Below are positions 32,751-43,100 of a stretch of 64,000 bases of DNA, in pieces. Below the pieces are notes generated by a model. The model had not been told where the DNA came from and did not search any database. It worked only from the letters and a program-made list of their open reading frames with translations. A program made the translations under genes and the position numbers. Numbering within the stretch: position 1 is the stretch's first letter; each line of letters opens with the position of its first letter. The stretch lies in contig NZ_JAROCY010000004.1 in the NCBI RefSeq assembly GCF_029436685.1, positions 124,001-188,000 on the forward strand. Direction: 5' to 3'. The stretch comes from Novosphingobium cyanobacteriorum. Lineage in GTDB: Bacteria > Pseudomonadota > Alphaproteobacteria > Sphingomonadales > Sphingomonadaceae.

Positions 32751-33893
32751 CTAAAGCGGGCGGCGCGCGTACCAGCGATCGAGCATCCATGCCATGGCGC
32801 CGATGGAGGCGAGGCCGAGCAGGATCGGCAGGCGGAAGCTGGCGCCCGCACCGAGCAAGGCGGCGGCGGTGAGGCAGGCGGCCGAGCAGCCGAGGTCCCA
32901 GCCGCCTTCGGTGGCCATTGAAAAGCGCAGCACGCAGGGGCTTTGCCGCGCCATGGCATAGAGCGGGGCGAGCATGGCGGTTGCCGTCATCGGCAGGACC
33001 AGCGCGCCAAGGGCGGTGGCGGCGATGGCGAGCAGCGGGTGGGCGAAGGCCACGCCTTTCAGCGCCAGCGCCAACGCCGCTGCGCCATAGGCGACGATCA
33101 GCGAATGGCGCGGGCGGCCGCCGTCGATCAGCCGACCGACGACCAGGCTGCCCGCTGCGGCAGCCACGCCCGCTGCGGCAATCGCGCCGCCGAACGCATC
33201 GAAATGTTCACCCAGAGAGGCGAAGAGCGCGAGGTTCCAGATCACCACGCTGCAGCCGGAATGGAACCCTTCGTTGAAATAGAGCCGGCGGGCGTGGGCG
33301 GCCACGGTGCGATCAAGCGCGGCTTCGGGCTCCACCTGCGGGTTCGGTCCGCCCAGCAGGGGGAGGGCGGTGGCGAGTTGCAGCGCGGCGATGGCAAGGA
33401 ATGCAGGGAGCGGGCCGGCGTGGGCAAGCAGCAGCCCGCCCGTGGCCGGGGCGACGATGCCGACGATTGCGCTGGTCGCCTGCTGGATGCTGACCTGCCG
33501 CCCGCCCTGGCCGCTTTCAGTCAGCGCGGGCATGAAGGCGTGCCACGATGTCCAGTATAATACGCTGCCAAGCCCGCTGACCGCCAGGAACAGCGCCAGC
33601 AGCGGGCCGACCTGGGTGACGAAGGGCAACAGTGCGAAGCTGGCGGCGCGGATGACCACGCCGGTGATCAGCGTGTTGCGCAGGCCGGAGCGCAGCGACA
33701 GCGGCAGCACCAGCGCGCGCAGGGCGAAGCGCGACAGCAGGATCAGCGCAAAGCTGGCCAGCGCGACCGGATAGGAAAACCCGCGCGAGACGAGGAAGCC
33801 GACGATGAAAATGCCGCCACTTGTTTCGACAAACGATTGCAGGCCGGAGTGCAGGTAAATGCGCTGCAAGGGCGAAACGGCGCTTTTCGGCAC
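32751..33893 (-). CDS. MFS transporter
   Basis: The 380-residue protein has about 11-12 hydrophobic segments in MFS arrangement, with the loop motif GRLIDGGRPRHSLI between two half domains. The substrate is unknown. It starts with a GTG at 33893, 9 nt after the purN stop, so it is the third gene of a purM-purN-MFS unit. It converges with the S9 peptidase gene, leaving 9 nt between the two stops. Confidence 0.85.
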   Translation of the reverse strand: MPKSAVSPLQRIYLHSGLQSFVETSGGIFIVGFLVSRGFSYPVALASFALILLSRFALRALVLPLSLRSGLRNTLITGVVIRAASFALLPFVTQVGPLLALFLAVSGLGSVLYWTSWHAFMPALTESGQGGRQVSIQQATSAIVGIVAPATGGLLLAHAGPLPAFLAIAALQLATALPLLGGPNPQVEPEAALDRTVAAHARRLYFNEGFHSGCSVVIWNLALFASLGEHFDAFGGAIAAAGVAAAAGSLVVGRLIDGGRPRHSLIVAYGAAALALALKGVAFAHPLLAIAATALGALVLPMTATAMLAPLYAMARQSPCVLRFSMATEGGWDLGCSAACLTAAALLGAGASFRLPILLGLASIGAMAWMLDRWYARRPL

Positions 33894-33902
33894 GGTGGGT
33901 TC

Positions 33903-34844
33903 CTAGAATTCCATCATCGCCGCGAGCTTGCGCGGCGCAACGGCCAGCCACGACCGGCGCAGCCATTCGCCGATGTCGTCCCAGTCCACGTCGCCCAGGT
34001 CAAGACGAATAGCTATCCACCCGTCACCGAAATAGGCGGGACGGAAGAAGCGCACGGGATCGCTTTCGATCAGCTGTTCCTGTTCGTCGGCCCCGCTGAT
34101 CTTGGCGAGCAGGGCGACGCGGCCATCGCCGTGGTGATCGCTACTGACCCAGGCGAACTTCTTGCCCTTTGCGATACCGAAGCAGGCCATGCCATGGCTG
34201 GTGGTCTCTTCCGCCTGCGGCAGGGCCATGGCGCGCTGGCGCACCTGTTCCGTCAGCCAGACCGGCGAAGTTTCGCGGATGACAAGTTCCGACAGGCAGC
34301 GCGAATAGAGCTGGTGTTCGGCAAAGAGCACGCGGGCGGCCAGCGTGTCGCCCGTGTCACCGGGAAGGATCGCCACCGCCACCTGGCCGAGCACGGGGCC
34401 ATCGTCGAGCTCTGGCGTGACGAGGTGGACGGTGCAGCCGCCGTGGCTGTCTCCCGCCTCGATCGCGCGTTGGTGGGTATGCAGGCCTTTGTATCTGGGC
34501 AGCAGGGAGGGGTGGATATTGAGCATCCGCCCTTCCCAGCGTGCGACGAATTCGGCCGAAAGGATGCGCATGTAGCCGGCCAGCGCGATGAAGCGTGCGC
34601 CGGCGCGCAGCACTTCGGCCTCCATCATCGCGTCATGTTCGGCGCGGGGAATGCCCTTGTGCGGCAGGCAGAAGGTGGCCACGCCTTCTGCCGCGGCGAG
34701 CTTCAGCCCGCCGGCATCGGGGTTGTTGGAAAGCACCAGCGCGATCTCGTAGGGGCAATCGGGCAGGCGGCTGGCATAGAGCAGCGCCGCCATGTTGGTG
34801 CCGCTGCCCGAAACGAAGACGGCGACTTTGGCCTTCTCAGCCAA
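33903..34844 (-). CDS. purN: Phosphoribosylglycinamide formyltransferase fused to a C-terminal YjbR/MmcQ-like domain
   Basis: Residues 1-195 are a complete Pur[15 protein letters not shown], the catalytic [12 protein letters not shown], and [12 protein letters not shown] with the catalytic Asp. It formylates GAR with 10-formyl-tetrahydrofolate in purine synthesis. Residues about 205-313 form a second domain ([40 protein letters not shown]) of MmcQ/YjbR (DUF419) type, a DNA-binding-like fold of unclear role. The likely start is TTG 34844, which overlaps purM by 8 nt; no ATG exists at the PurN N-terminus. Usual PurN is about 190-215 residues. Confidence 0.9.
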   Translation of the reverse strand: MAEKAKVAVFVSGSGTNMAALLYASRLPDCPYEIALVLSNNPDAGGLKLAAAEGVATFCLPHKGIPRAEHDAMMEAEVLRAGARFIALAGYMRILSAEFVARWEGRMLNIHPSLLPRYKGLHTHQRAIEAGDSHGGCTVHLVTPELDDGPVLGQVAVAILPGDTGDTLAARVLFAEHQLYSRCLSELVIRETSPVWLTEQVRQRAMALPQAEETTSHGMACFGIAKGKKFAWVSSDHHGDGRVALLAKISGADEQEQLIESDPVRFFRPAYFGDGWIAIRLDLGDVDWDDIGEWLRRSWLAVAPRKLAAMMEF

Positions 34845-35943
34845 GGTGCGTCGCTTCCCATGCCGCGCGGGCGGACCAGGTTTCGGCGCTGCCGGTGACG
34901 GTGCAGCCCTTTTCGCCCGCGACGATGGTGCCAATGCGATGGACCGTTTCGCCCGCATGGCCGAGGTCGGCGGCAAGCTGTTCCGCTTCTTCGGGGGCGA
35001 CGGCGAGGACCATGCCGATGCCGCAGTTGAAGGTGCGGGCCATCTCGGCCGGCTCGATGTTCCCCTGCGCCTGCAGGAAGGCCATCAGGCGGCTCTGCTC
35101 CCACGAATCGGCGTTGATGCGGGCATGGAGGCCCTTGGGCAGCACGCGCGGCACGTTTTCCAGCAGGCCGCCGCCGGTGATGTGCGCCAGCGCATGGATG
35201 CGCCCGCCACGGATGAAGGGCAGCAGCGTCTTCACATAGATGCGGGTGGGTTCGATCAGGTAGTCGATCAGCAGGCGTTCGTTGTCGAACAGCGCGGGGC
35301 GATCGAGCCGCCAGCCCTTGTCTGCGGCGAGGCGGCGGACCAGCGAATAGCCGTTGGAATGCACGCCGGACGAGGCAAGGCCGAGCAGCACGTCGCCTTC
35401 GGCCACGCGGTCGCCGGTCAGCTGCTCGCCGCGCTCCACCGCGCCGACGCAGAAGCCGGCAAGATCATAGTCGCCATCGGCGTACATGCCGGGCATTTCC
35501 GCGGTTTCCCCGCCGATCAGCGCGCAGCCGGCCATGCGGCAGCCTTCGGCAATGCCCGCCACGACGCGTTCTGCCACGCCGTTGTCCAGCCGCCCGGTGG
35601 CGAAGTAATCCAGGAAGAACAGCGGTTCGGCACCCTGGACGATCAGGTCGTTCACGCACATGGCGACGAGGTCTATGCCGATGCGGTCGTGCCGGTCATG
35701 ATCGATGGCGAGCTTCACCTTCGTGCCCACGCCATCATTGCCCGCCACCAGCAGCGGGTCCTTGTAGCCCGCCGCCTTCAGGTCGAAGAACCCGCCGAAG
35801 CCGCCCAGTTCCGCATCGGCGCCGGGGCGCGCGGTGGAGCGGGCGAGGGGGCCGATGGCCTTCACCAGTGCGTTGCCGGCGGCGATGTTCACGCCGGCCT
35901 GTTCGTAGCTATAGCTCTGCGGAGTCTTGTCGTCGGATGCCAT
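34837..35943 (-). CDS. purM: Phosphoribosylformylglycinamidine cyclo-ligase (AIR synthetase)
   Basis: The 368-residue enzyme makes AIR from FGAM in purine synthesis. [15 protein letters not shown] at the N-terminus, [33 protein letters not shown] and [18 protein letters not shown] are characteristic. The ATG at 35943 is used although the frame is open upstream. It is coupled to purN by overlap. Confidence 0.96.
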   Translation of the reverse strand: MASDDKTPQSYSYEQAGVNIAAGNALVKAIGPLARSTARPGADAELGGFGGFFDLKAAGYKDPLLVAGNDGVGTKVKLAIDHDRHDRIGIDLVAMCVNDLIVQGAEPLFFLDYFATGRLDNGVAERVVAGIAEGCRMAGCALIGGETAEMPGMYADGDYDLAGFCVGAVERGEQLTGDRVAEGDVLLGLASSGVHSNGYSLVRRLAADKGWRLDRPALFDNERLLIDYLIEPTRIYVKTLLPFIRGGRIHALAHITGGGLLENVPRVLPKGLHARINADSWEQSRLMAFLQAQGNIEPAEMARTFNCGIGMVLAVAPEEAEQLAADLGHAGETVHRIGTIVAGEKGCTVTGSAETWSARAAWEATHLG

Positions 35944-36049
35944 GGAACGCGCGCCTAGCGCTTTCCTGCTTGGATTTCCACTTGCCTTTGGGCAAAAGCG
36001 CAGCCGCAAAGGCCGATTGCCCACAGACCGGCCCTGATCTGGAGTTCCC

Positions 36050-37327
36050 TTGGCCGTTCTGCGCCTGCCATTCGCGAAGTTTCAGGCCCGGCTGGGTCAA
36101 CGCCGCACCGCGCTGTTTGCCGCGGGGGCGCTGGCGCTCGGCGTGGGGGGAGCTGTGCTCTATGCCCAGATCGAGGGCGACCGCGGCATTGCCCCCATCG
36201 CCAGCACTGGCGATTTCGAGGTCACCGGCATCGAGGTGAACGCCACCGGCAAGAATGCCGACGAGGCGCGCGCCAACGGCTGGCGCGAGGCGCAGCGCAA
36301 GGCGTGGGAAAAGCTGTGGTCCACCAATGGCCTGGGTGGCGGCAAGGCCCCGGCGCTGGACGATGGCACGATCGAGCAGATGGTTTCCGCCGTGGTGGTG
36401 GAAAACGAACAGATCGGCCCGCACCGCTATATCGCGCGGCTGGGGGTCATCTTTGACCGGGCGCGGACCGGCGGATACCTTGGCATGCAGGGGCAGATCG
36501 CCCATTCCGCGCCGATGCTGGTGATCCCCGTGCTGATCCAGGGCGGGGTGACCAGCGTGTTTGAAACGCGCACCCCCTGGCAGAAGGCCTGGGCAGAGTT
36601 TCGCACCGGGCAGAGCGTGGTCGATTATGTGCGGCCCAACGGCGGCGGATCGGATTCGCTGCTGCTGACCGCCGGGCAGGTTTCACGCCGCAGCCGCAAC
36701 TGGTGGCGGCTGGTGCTGGATGAATTCGGCGCGGCAGACGTGGTGATTCCCGTGGCCAAGCTGGAACGGCAATGGCCGGGCGGGCCGATTCACGGCAGCT
36801 TCGTGGCCCGTTATGGTCCCGACAACCGCTTCCTTGGCAGCTTCGAGATGACGGCGGAGAGCGAGGACAAGCTGCCCGCCATGCTGGCGCAGGCGGTTCA
36901 GCGGATCGACGGCATCTATGCCCAGGCGCTTGCCGCCGGGCAGCTGGCGCCCGATCCCACGCTGAACACGCAGCCGCAGATCGATCCGAAGCTGATCGAC
37001 GCAATCGTGGCCAGGCTGGGGCCGGCCCCGGCGGCGCAGCAGGCGCAGGCCAGCGGACCCGCCGCGTCGGCAACTGCGAGCGCGGCGGCGGCCAGCACCT
37101 TTACCGTGCAGTTCGTAACGCCCGATGCAGCGGCGGTGGACGCGGCGCTTTCGGGCGTGCGGTCGGTGGGTGGCGTGCAGTCTGCCAGCACCACCTCGAT
37201 CGCTATCGGCGGCACCTCGATCATGCGGGTGACCTACGCCGGGGAACTCGACGCGCTGGCCGCTGCGCTGCGCGCGCAGGGGTGGAAGGTGACGCAGGGT
37301 TCTGGCGTGCTGCTCATCCGACGCTGA
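36050..37327 (+). CDS. DUF2066 domain-containing, probably exported protein
   Basis: The 425-residue product starts at TTG 36050 with GGAG 5 nt upstream. A hydrophobic segment (residues 21-37, [17 protein letters not shown]) anchors or exports it. The DUF2066 region (residues 45-300) begins [20 protein letters not shown] and contains [19 protein letters not shown]. The C-terminal 90 residues, after an Ala-rich linker, form another small domain with [19 protein letters not shown]. It precedes hdaA by 13 nt; this pairing next to purM/purN recurs in alphaproteobacteria. Function unknown. Confidence 0.85.
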   Translation: MAVLRLPFAKFQARLGQRRTALFAAGALALGVGGAVLYAQIEGDRGIAPIASTGDFEVTGIEVNATGKNADEARANGWREAQRKAWEKLWSTNGLGGGKAPALDDGTIEQMVSAVVVENEQIGPHRYIARLGVIFDRARTGGYLGMQGQIAHSAPMLVIPVLIQGGVTSVFETRTPWQKAWAEFRTGQSVVDYVRPNGGGSDSLLLTAGQVSRRSRNWWRLVLDEFGAADVVIPVAKLERQWPGGPIHGSFVARYGPDNRFLGSFEMTAESEDKLPAMLAQAVQRIDGIYAQALAAGQLAPDPTLNTQPQIDPKLIDAIVARLGPAPAAQQAQASGPAASATASAAAASTFTVQFVTPDAAAVDAALSGVRSVGGVQSASTTSIAIGGTSIMRVTYAGELDALAAALRAQGWKVTQGSGVLLIRR

Positions 37328-37340
37328 CCGATCGCTTGCC

Positions 37341-37967
37341 GTGTCCCAGATTGCGCTACCCCTTGTCACCGCCACGAGCGCCGAGACGATCGTCTCCGGC
37401 CCTTCGCTTGCGCCGGTCATCGGCGCGTTGCAGGCGGCGCAGGACTGGCCTTTCCGCACAGCGATCCTGTTTGGCCCGCCGCGTTCGGGCAAGAGCCTGC
37501 TGGCGCGCTGGTTCGCGCAATCGGGCGCGGGCGATGCGCTGGACGATGCCGATTCGCTGGCCGACGAGGCGGTGTTCCATCGCTGGAACGCCGCGCAGGC
37601 GAGCGGACGGCCGCTGCTGCTGGTGAGCGGGCGCGCACCGGGCGCATGGCCGATTGCGCTGCCGGACCTGAAATCGCGGCTGGGCGCGGCGCTGCCGATC
37701 GAGATTGCCGCGCCTGATGACGAACTTCTGCGTTCGCTGATCGAAGCGCACGCCGCACGGCGCGGGCTGGCGCTGGGCGAAGGGGCGCTGGGCTGGGTGC
37801 TGCCGCGCATCGAACGCAGCCACGCCGCGGCCGAAGCGCTGGTCGAAACAATCGACCGCCTGTCCCTTGAGCGGAAGGCAAGTGTCACCATATCGCTGGT
37901 GAAGGACGCGCTGGCCGAGCGCGTTCATGGCCATGCCGACAGCAACTGGCAGCCCCGACTCCTTTAA
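37341..37967 (+). CDS. hdaA: HdaA-type DnaA-regulatory protein
   Basis: The 208-residue protein is a DnaA-related AAA+ ATPase: ILFGPPRSGKSLLARWF is the Walker A (P-loop), and DALDDADSLADEAVFHRWN matches the Walker-B/sensor region of Hda. There is no DnaA DNA-binding domain. Hda/HdaA with the DNA clamp stimulates hydrolysis of DnaA-bound ATP to prevent re-initiation. It starts at GTG 37341. Confidence 0.88.
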   Translation: MSQIALPLVTATSAETIVSGPSLAPVIGALQAAQDWPFRTAILFGPPRSGKSLLARWFAQSGAGDALDDADSLADEAVFHRWNAAQASGRPLLLVSGRAPGAWPIALPDLKSRLGAALPIEIAAPDDELLRSLIEAHAARRGLALGEGALGWVLPRIERSHAAAEALVETIDRLSLERKASVTISLVKDALAERVHGHADSNWQPRLL

Positions 37968-38019
37968 GGGTGAGGGGCAGCCGCTTGCGCTGAAAGGGAA
38001 AAAGGGGGTAGATCGGCCC

Positions 38020-38742
38020 ATGTTCGACAGCTTGGTCGCCTATCTGGACTCGATCCGCGCCCGCGATCCGGCGCCGCGTTCGCGTTGGGAAATCCTGCTC
38101 TACCCGGGCCTGTGGGCCGTCGGGCTGCACCGCGTGGCGCACTGGCTGTTTGAAGCGAAGCTCTATTTCCTCGCCCGCCTGATCAACCATTTCAGCCGCT
38201 TCGTGACCGCGATCGACATTCATCCGGGCGCGAAGATCGGCCGGCACCTGTTCATCGATCACGGCTTCACCGTGATTGGCGAGACGGCCGAGATCGGTGA
38301 CAATGTCACCATATACCAGTGCGTTACGCTGGGTGGCACCAACCCCGCCAATGGCGTGCCGGGCAAGCGCCACCCAACGCTGTGTGATAACGTGATCCTG
38401 GGATCGGGCGCGCAGGTGCTGGGGCCGATCACGGTGGGCGCGCGGGCCCGTGTTGGCGCCAATGCCGTGGTGACTGAAGACGTGCCGGAAGGCGCGACGA
38501 TGGTCGGGCTCAAGGCGCGGTCCACGCTGGTGCCGGTGGAAACCTGGCTCAAGGACTTCATCCCCTATGGCACGCCCTGCAAGGAACCGTGCGAACCGGC
38601 GGGCGGCAGCCGTATCGACGAGCTGGAAAACGAGGTGGCCGTGCTGAAGGCGCAGGTCTCCGCCCTGCTGGCCGAGCGCACCGGGGATGATGCGCCCAAC
38701 GCGCCTGTCACCGGGTCCGGCCGGCGGAGGAACCGCAACTGA
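38020..38742 (+). CDS. cysE: Serine O-acetyltransferase (EpsC/short CysE type)
   Basis: The 240-residue left-handed beta-helix acetyltransferase makes O-acetylserine for cysteine synthesis. GAKIGRHLFIDHGFTVIGET, VTIYQCVTLGGT and VLGPITVGARARVGANAVVT show the hexapeptide repeats and catalytic His/Asp. A C-terminal coiled stretch (RIDELENEVAVLKAQVSALL) may mediate assembly. The frame opens at 37927, inside hdaA, but the ATG at 38020 fits the family. DUF2794 follows 2 nt later. Confidence 0.93.
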   Translation: MFDSLVAYLDSIRARDPAPRSRWEILLYPGLWAVGLHRVAHWLFEAKLYFLARLINHFSRFVTAIDIHPGAKIGRHLFIDHGFTVIGETAEIGDNVTIYQCVTLGGTNPANGVPGKRHPTLCDNVILGSGAQVLGPITVGARARVGANAVVTEDVPEGATMVGLKARSTLVPVETWLKDFIPYGTPCKEPCEPAGGSRIDELENEVAVLKAQVSALLAERTGDDAPNAPVTGSGRRRNRN

Positions 38743-38744
38743 GC

Positions 38745-39119
38745 GTGGCCGGGACTTCCGGCGCGCCCGGCGCGAATGGCGGCGGGGACACGGTCGTCCC
38801 CTTTCCCAAGCCGCAGGCACAGGTTGCGTTCGACCGCAAGGAGCTGATGCGCATCCTTGATCTCTATGGCCGAATGGTCGCCGCGGGAATCTGGCGCGAC
38901 TATGCCATGGGCTTCGATCGTGACGCCGCCAGCTTCAGCGCCTTTCGTCGCACGGCTGAGCGACCCAGCGCACGGATCGAGAAGCGCCCCGCTTTGCGTG
39001 GCAAGCAGGGCATCTGGGCGCTTTATGGCGAAGCCGGGCAGGTGCTGAAGCGCGGGCATGACCTGAACGGCGTGCTCAGCCCGCTGGAGCGCAAGCTGTT
39101 GAAGGTGGTTGAGGATTAG
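38745..39119 (+). CDS. DUF2794 domain-containing protein
   Basis: The 124-residue protein starts at GTG 38745, after a TGA-GC junction with cysE. The core (FDRKELMRILDLYGRMVAAG, WRDYAMGFDRDAASFSAFRR) is that of DUF2794, an alphaproteobacterial family of unknown function. It is cytosolic, with no membrane segment. It overlaps the next gene by 11 nt. Confidence 0.85.
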   Translation: MAGTSGAPGANGGGDTVVPFPKPQAQVAFDRKELMRILDLYGRMVAAGIWRDYAMGFDRDAASFSAFRRTAERPSARIEKRPALRGKQGIWALYGEAGQVLKRGHDLNGVLSPLERKLLKVVED

Positions 39120-39420
39120 GCTGCAACTGATTTTGCCGGCTGCGCTGGCACTTGCGGGGTGCGGGCAGGGCGAGGCGCAGAAATCCGCGCCGCCGCAGGG
39201 CCGCAAGGTGATGCGCACGATCTATCGCGACGACAAGGCCATGCTGCTCGTGGTCATGCCCGACGGGCCCGGCGCACCACCCTCCGCCGACTGCACCCAG
39301 CCCCTGCTGATCGATCCGGCCAGCGGTGCGGTGCGGGCGATCTCCGCGCAGGAAGCCGCCGAACGCCAGCGCCGCATGGAGCTGGTCGGCGCCAGCGAGG
39401 GCAACTGCCTGCCGCGCTGA
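39109..39420 (+). CDS. Small putative lipoprotein
   Basis: The 103-residue product starts at TTG 39109 inside the DUF2794 gene. A signal peptide with lipobox (LALAGC) is followed by a polar mature domain with two further Cys (SADCTQPLLIDP and EGNCLPR) that could form a disulphide. No named family was recognised. The overlapping start suggests translational coupling. Confidence 0.7.
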   Translation: MRIRLQLILPAALALAGCGQGEAQKSAPPQGRKVMRTIYRDDKAMLLVVMPDGPGAPPSADCTQPLLIDPASGAVRAISAQEAAERQRRMELVGASEGNCLPR

Positions 39421-39425
39421 CAGGC

Positions 39426-40061
39426 TCAGTCGAACACGCCCGCGCTGTAGATGTGGCTGGCCTGCATCGCGGTGATGCGCCGGACGAGCAGGACCAGCTG
39501 GATCATGGCACCGTGCCACATGGCCTGGCCCAGAACCAGCATCAGCATGGCGATCTCGGGCGAGGTCACCACCCGCGCGCGATTGAAGGCGGAGACCATG
39601 AATGTCGCCAGCAGCACCGCATGGAGGAACAGGCCGCCGATCCAGCAGGCCCACCATCCGCTGGCGAGCGTGACTGGTGCCTTGGCATTGTACTGGTCCT
39701 CACCCGCACTGCGGTTCCACAGCTCTCGCATGGTGCGGAAGGGGGCAACGAAGTTTGCTCCGGGCACGAACCAGCAACTGACAGCCCAGATAGGTGACCG
39801 CTCCAGCCCGGGCAGGCGATGCACGTGAAGGTCGGCCACGGCGCGCCACAGCCAGAACAGGAATGCGGTGAACACGATCGGGCCTGCTATCAACTGCGGC
39901 ACGAGCGATCCGCCAAACGCTGTGGCGATGACATCGATCGGAATTGCGCCGTCGCGCCGTTCGATCTGCACCACATAGATCGCAGCCGCCGCCATGGCCG
40001 CATAATGCACACCCACCGCCACCTGCACGGCAATCGCCCTGCGCTTCAGCGATGCGCTCAT
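39426..40061 (-). CDS. DUF4328 membrane protein
   Basis: The 211-residue protein has about five hydrophobic segments and the DUF4328 core: WAVSCWFVPGANFVAPFRTM followed by RELWNRS. The ATG at 40061 is preferred over an upstream alternative (40121), since the hydrophobic part starts soon after. Function unknown. It converges with the lipoprotein gene. Confidence 0.8.
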   Translation of the reverse strand: MSASLKRRAIAVQVAVGVHYAAMAAAAIYVVQIERRDGAIPIDVIATAFGGSLVPQLIAGPIVFTAFLFWLWRAVADLHVHRLPGLERSPIWAVSCWFVPGANFVAPFRTMRELWNRSAGEDQYNAKAPVTLASGWWACWIGGLFLHAVLLATFMVSAFNRARVVTSPEIAMLMLVLGQAMWHGAMIQLVLLVRRITAMQASHIYSAGVFD

Positions 40062-40190
40062 ATGATCGCGCTCCGCCCGATATGCCCTCGTCGTACCATG
40101 CCCGTCCCCATATCCGGGCATCAGCCTATCGCCGCAGGCACCGGGCGCAACCTTCGCGTCTGCGAAGACTGCGCCATTGCGGCGGCTGTT

Positions 40191-43100
40191 TCAGAGTACG
40201 AAGTCGGTCGCAACCGGGGGGGCAGGCACGCCGATGGTGATGGCAAAGTCGGAAATGCCATCGCCGTTCACGTCCCCTTCCACCAGCGTGGTGGACACGC
40301 GCAACTGCCCGGCCACGTTGGAATAGGCTGCGCTGCCGATGAAGGTGAAGGCCTGGTCGCCCGCCGTGACCGTGTTCGCATCGATGAGCGAAAGGTCGAT
40401 CCTGTCGCCGCTGGTGAAGTCCAGGATCACATCGCGCAGCGAGGCGGCAGTCGGGCTGTCGAGCACGCTGCGGTAGACGAACACATCGGCCCCGGCACCG
40501 CCACGCAGCACATCGCGGCCAAGCCCGCCTTCGATGCGGTTGATGCCGCCATCGCCGCGGATCGCATCGTCGAAGGCGCTGCCGGTCACGTTCTCGAAGC
40601 CGGCCAGCGTATCCGACACGCCGGTCCCGTCGTTAAGCGTCAGCAGGCGGCCAAGATTGACCGTCACCGCGCCATTCGCGTTGGCATAGGAGACCGTGTC
40701 GATGCCCGTTCCGCCATCCAGCGTATCGGCCCCGTCGCCCCCGGCGATCACGTCATTCCCGCCCAGGCCGGTGATGATGTTCGCGCCCTCGTCGCCGGAA
40801 AGCGTGTCGGCAAAGCCCGATCCGGTCAGGTTCTCGATGTTGATCAGCGTATCGGTGCCCTCGCCGGTCACCTGCGCAGTGGTGTTCTGGAGATCAACCG
40901 TGACACCGGCCGAGGCGGAGCTGTAGCTTGCAGTATCGTTGCCGCCGCCGCCGTTGATTGCATCGTCGCCGGAATTGCCCAGCAGCAGGTCGTCGCCCGC
41001 GTCACCGCGCAGCGTATCGTTGCCAGCGCCCCCGGTGAGGGCATCGTTGCCGGCGCCGCCAGACAGGCGGTTGGCGTTGAGATCCCCGATGAGGGAATCG
41101 TTGAAGAGCGATCCGGCCAGGTTTTCGATCCCGGTCAGGGTGTCGGTGCCGGCACCGATGGTGTTCTGCGCCGTGGTGACACCCAGATCGACAGCGACGG
41201 CGGCCGCTGCCTGCCGATAATTGACGGTGTCGTTGCCGGTGCTGCCGTCGAGCGTGTCGTTGCCGCTGTCGCCCAGCAGCAGGTCGTCGCCAAGGCCGCC
41301 CTGCAGGGTGTCGTTGCCACCCCCGCCAGAAAGCACGTCGGCGCCGTCGAGCCCCGCGATGGTGTTGTTGCCGCTGTTGCCGGCGATGCGGTTGTCCGCC
41401 GTGTTGCCGGTACCGTTGATCGCTGCACCGCCCTTCAGCGTCAAATTCTCAAGGTTCCCGCCCAGGGTATGGGTGATCAGGGAGAATACGGTGTCGATGC
41501 CCTGCGCAACCTGTTCGATCACCGTGTCGCCCGTGGAATCGACAACATAGGTGTCATCGCCCAGGCCCCCGCTCATCGCGTCGTTGCCGCTGGCGCCGTT
41601 GATCACATTGCTGCCGTTGTTGCCGATGATCGTGTTGTTCAGATTGTTGCCCGTCACCTGCCAGTTGTCTGAACCAAGGACGGTCAGGTTCTCCACGTTG
41701 GCCGACAGGTTGTAGGGCTGGACGGTCGGGGCGAACCCGGCGGTGATCACGCTGAGCACCACCATGTCCGTGCCCTGGTTGGCATATTCGGTGATCTGGT
41801 GGTCCCAGCCATAGACGCGATAGGTATCATTGCCGGTTCCGCCGGACAGGCGCGACCCATCGGCGGCGATGATCGTGTCGTTTCCGGCGTTGCCGCTGAT
41901 GATATCGACGCCGGGGCCGATCCCGGTCACGATGTCCATCACGCCGCTCAGCACGCCCGTGCCGTTCAGCACATTGTCGCCCGCATTGCCGGTCATCCGG
42001 TTCACGGATGAATTTCCCATTCCATCGATATTGGTGCGGCCCAGCAGCACCAGGTCTTCCACCTCGGTCGGCAGCACGAACGAGACGGTCGCACGTACGG
42101 TGTCGTTGCCGTTGGCGGCCACCTCGCCGATAACGTCGGCGGAATTGTCGACGAGATAGGTGTCGCCACCGTCTCCGCCGATCAGGATATCGGCTTCCCC
42201 GCCGCCCCCGCCATCGAGCACATTGTCGGACTCGTTGCCGGTGATCTGGTTGGACAGCGCGTTGCCGGTGCCGTTGATGCTGCCAGCGCTGGACAGCAGC
42301 TGCAGCACTTCCACGTTGTCGTCCAGCACCCAGTCCACTCTGACTTGCATCATGTCATAGCCGCCATCGGCGCGTTCGATGATGATATCGCCATCTTTCA
42401 CGATGTAGACGTCGTCACCTGCGCCGCCTTCCAGCGTGTCAACGGCCGTCGAACTGGCACTGTAGATGAAGTTGTTGCCGGCATTGCCGACGATCACATT
42501 GGAAAGGGAATTGCCGAAGAGGGACAGGTTGCCTGATCCCATGGCGCGCAGGTTCTCGACATTGGCCTCCAGTCCGCGGTCGACCGAGGTGAAGACCGTG
42601 TCGATCCCTTCGTTGGTGCGCTCGGTCACCGTGTCGCTGGTATTGTCGACGAAGTACGTGTCATTGCCGGCGTTGCCGATCAGCTTGTCGATGCCCGCGG
42701 CGCCATCCAGCACGTTGTCGGCCGAATTGCCGTAGAGCGTGTTGTTTTCGGCATTGCCGGTCAGGTTCCCGGCGGCGGTGCCCAGCAGGCGCAGCTGTTC
42801 GATGTTAGCCGCGGTGAGCACATAGGAGCCACGCGTCAGCACCGTGTCGAAGCCTTCGGCCCCGGACTCGACGATCAGGTCATTGCCGTCGACGATATAG
42901 GTGTCGTTGCCGGTCTTGCCGGTCAGGATATCGGCCCCGTCGCCGCCGTCGAGGATGTCGTTGCCGATGTTGCCGGACAGCGTGTCCTGTCCAGCACCGC
43001 CGACCAGCCGGTGCCCGTCCTGTCCGTTGACCTGGATCACGTTGTTGGCCAGATCGCCGGTGATGCTGGGCAGAACCGGCAGATTGTCCGCGTCATAGCG

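Noticed and set aside
39819..41672. 617-codon plus-strand ORF opposite the RTX gene and DUF4328
   Set aside because: It mirrors the repeat periodicity of the RTX gene and has no independent motif.
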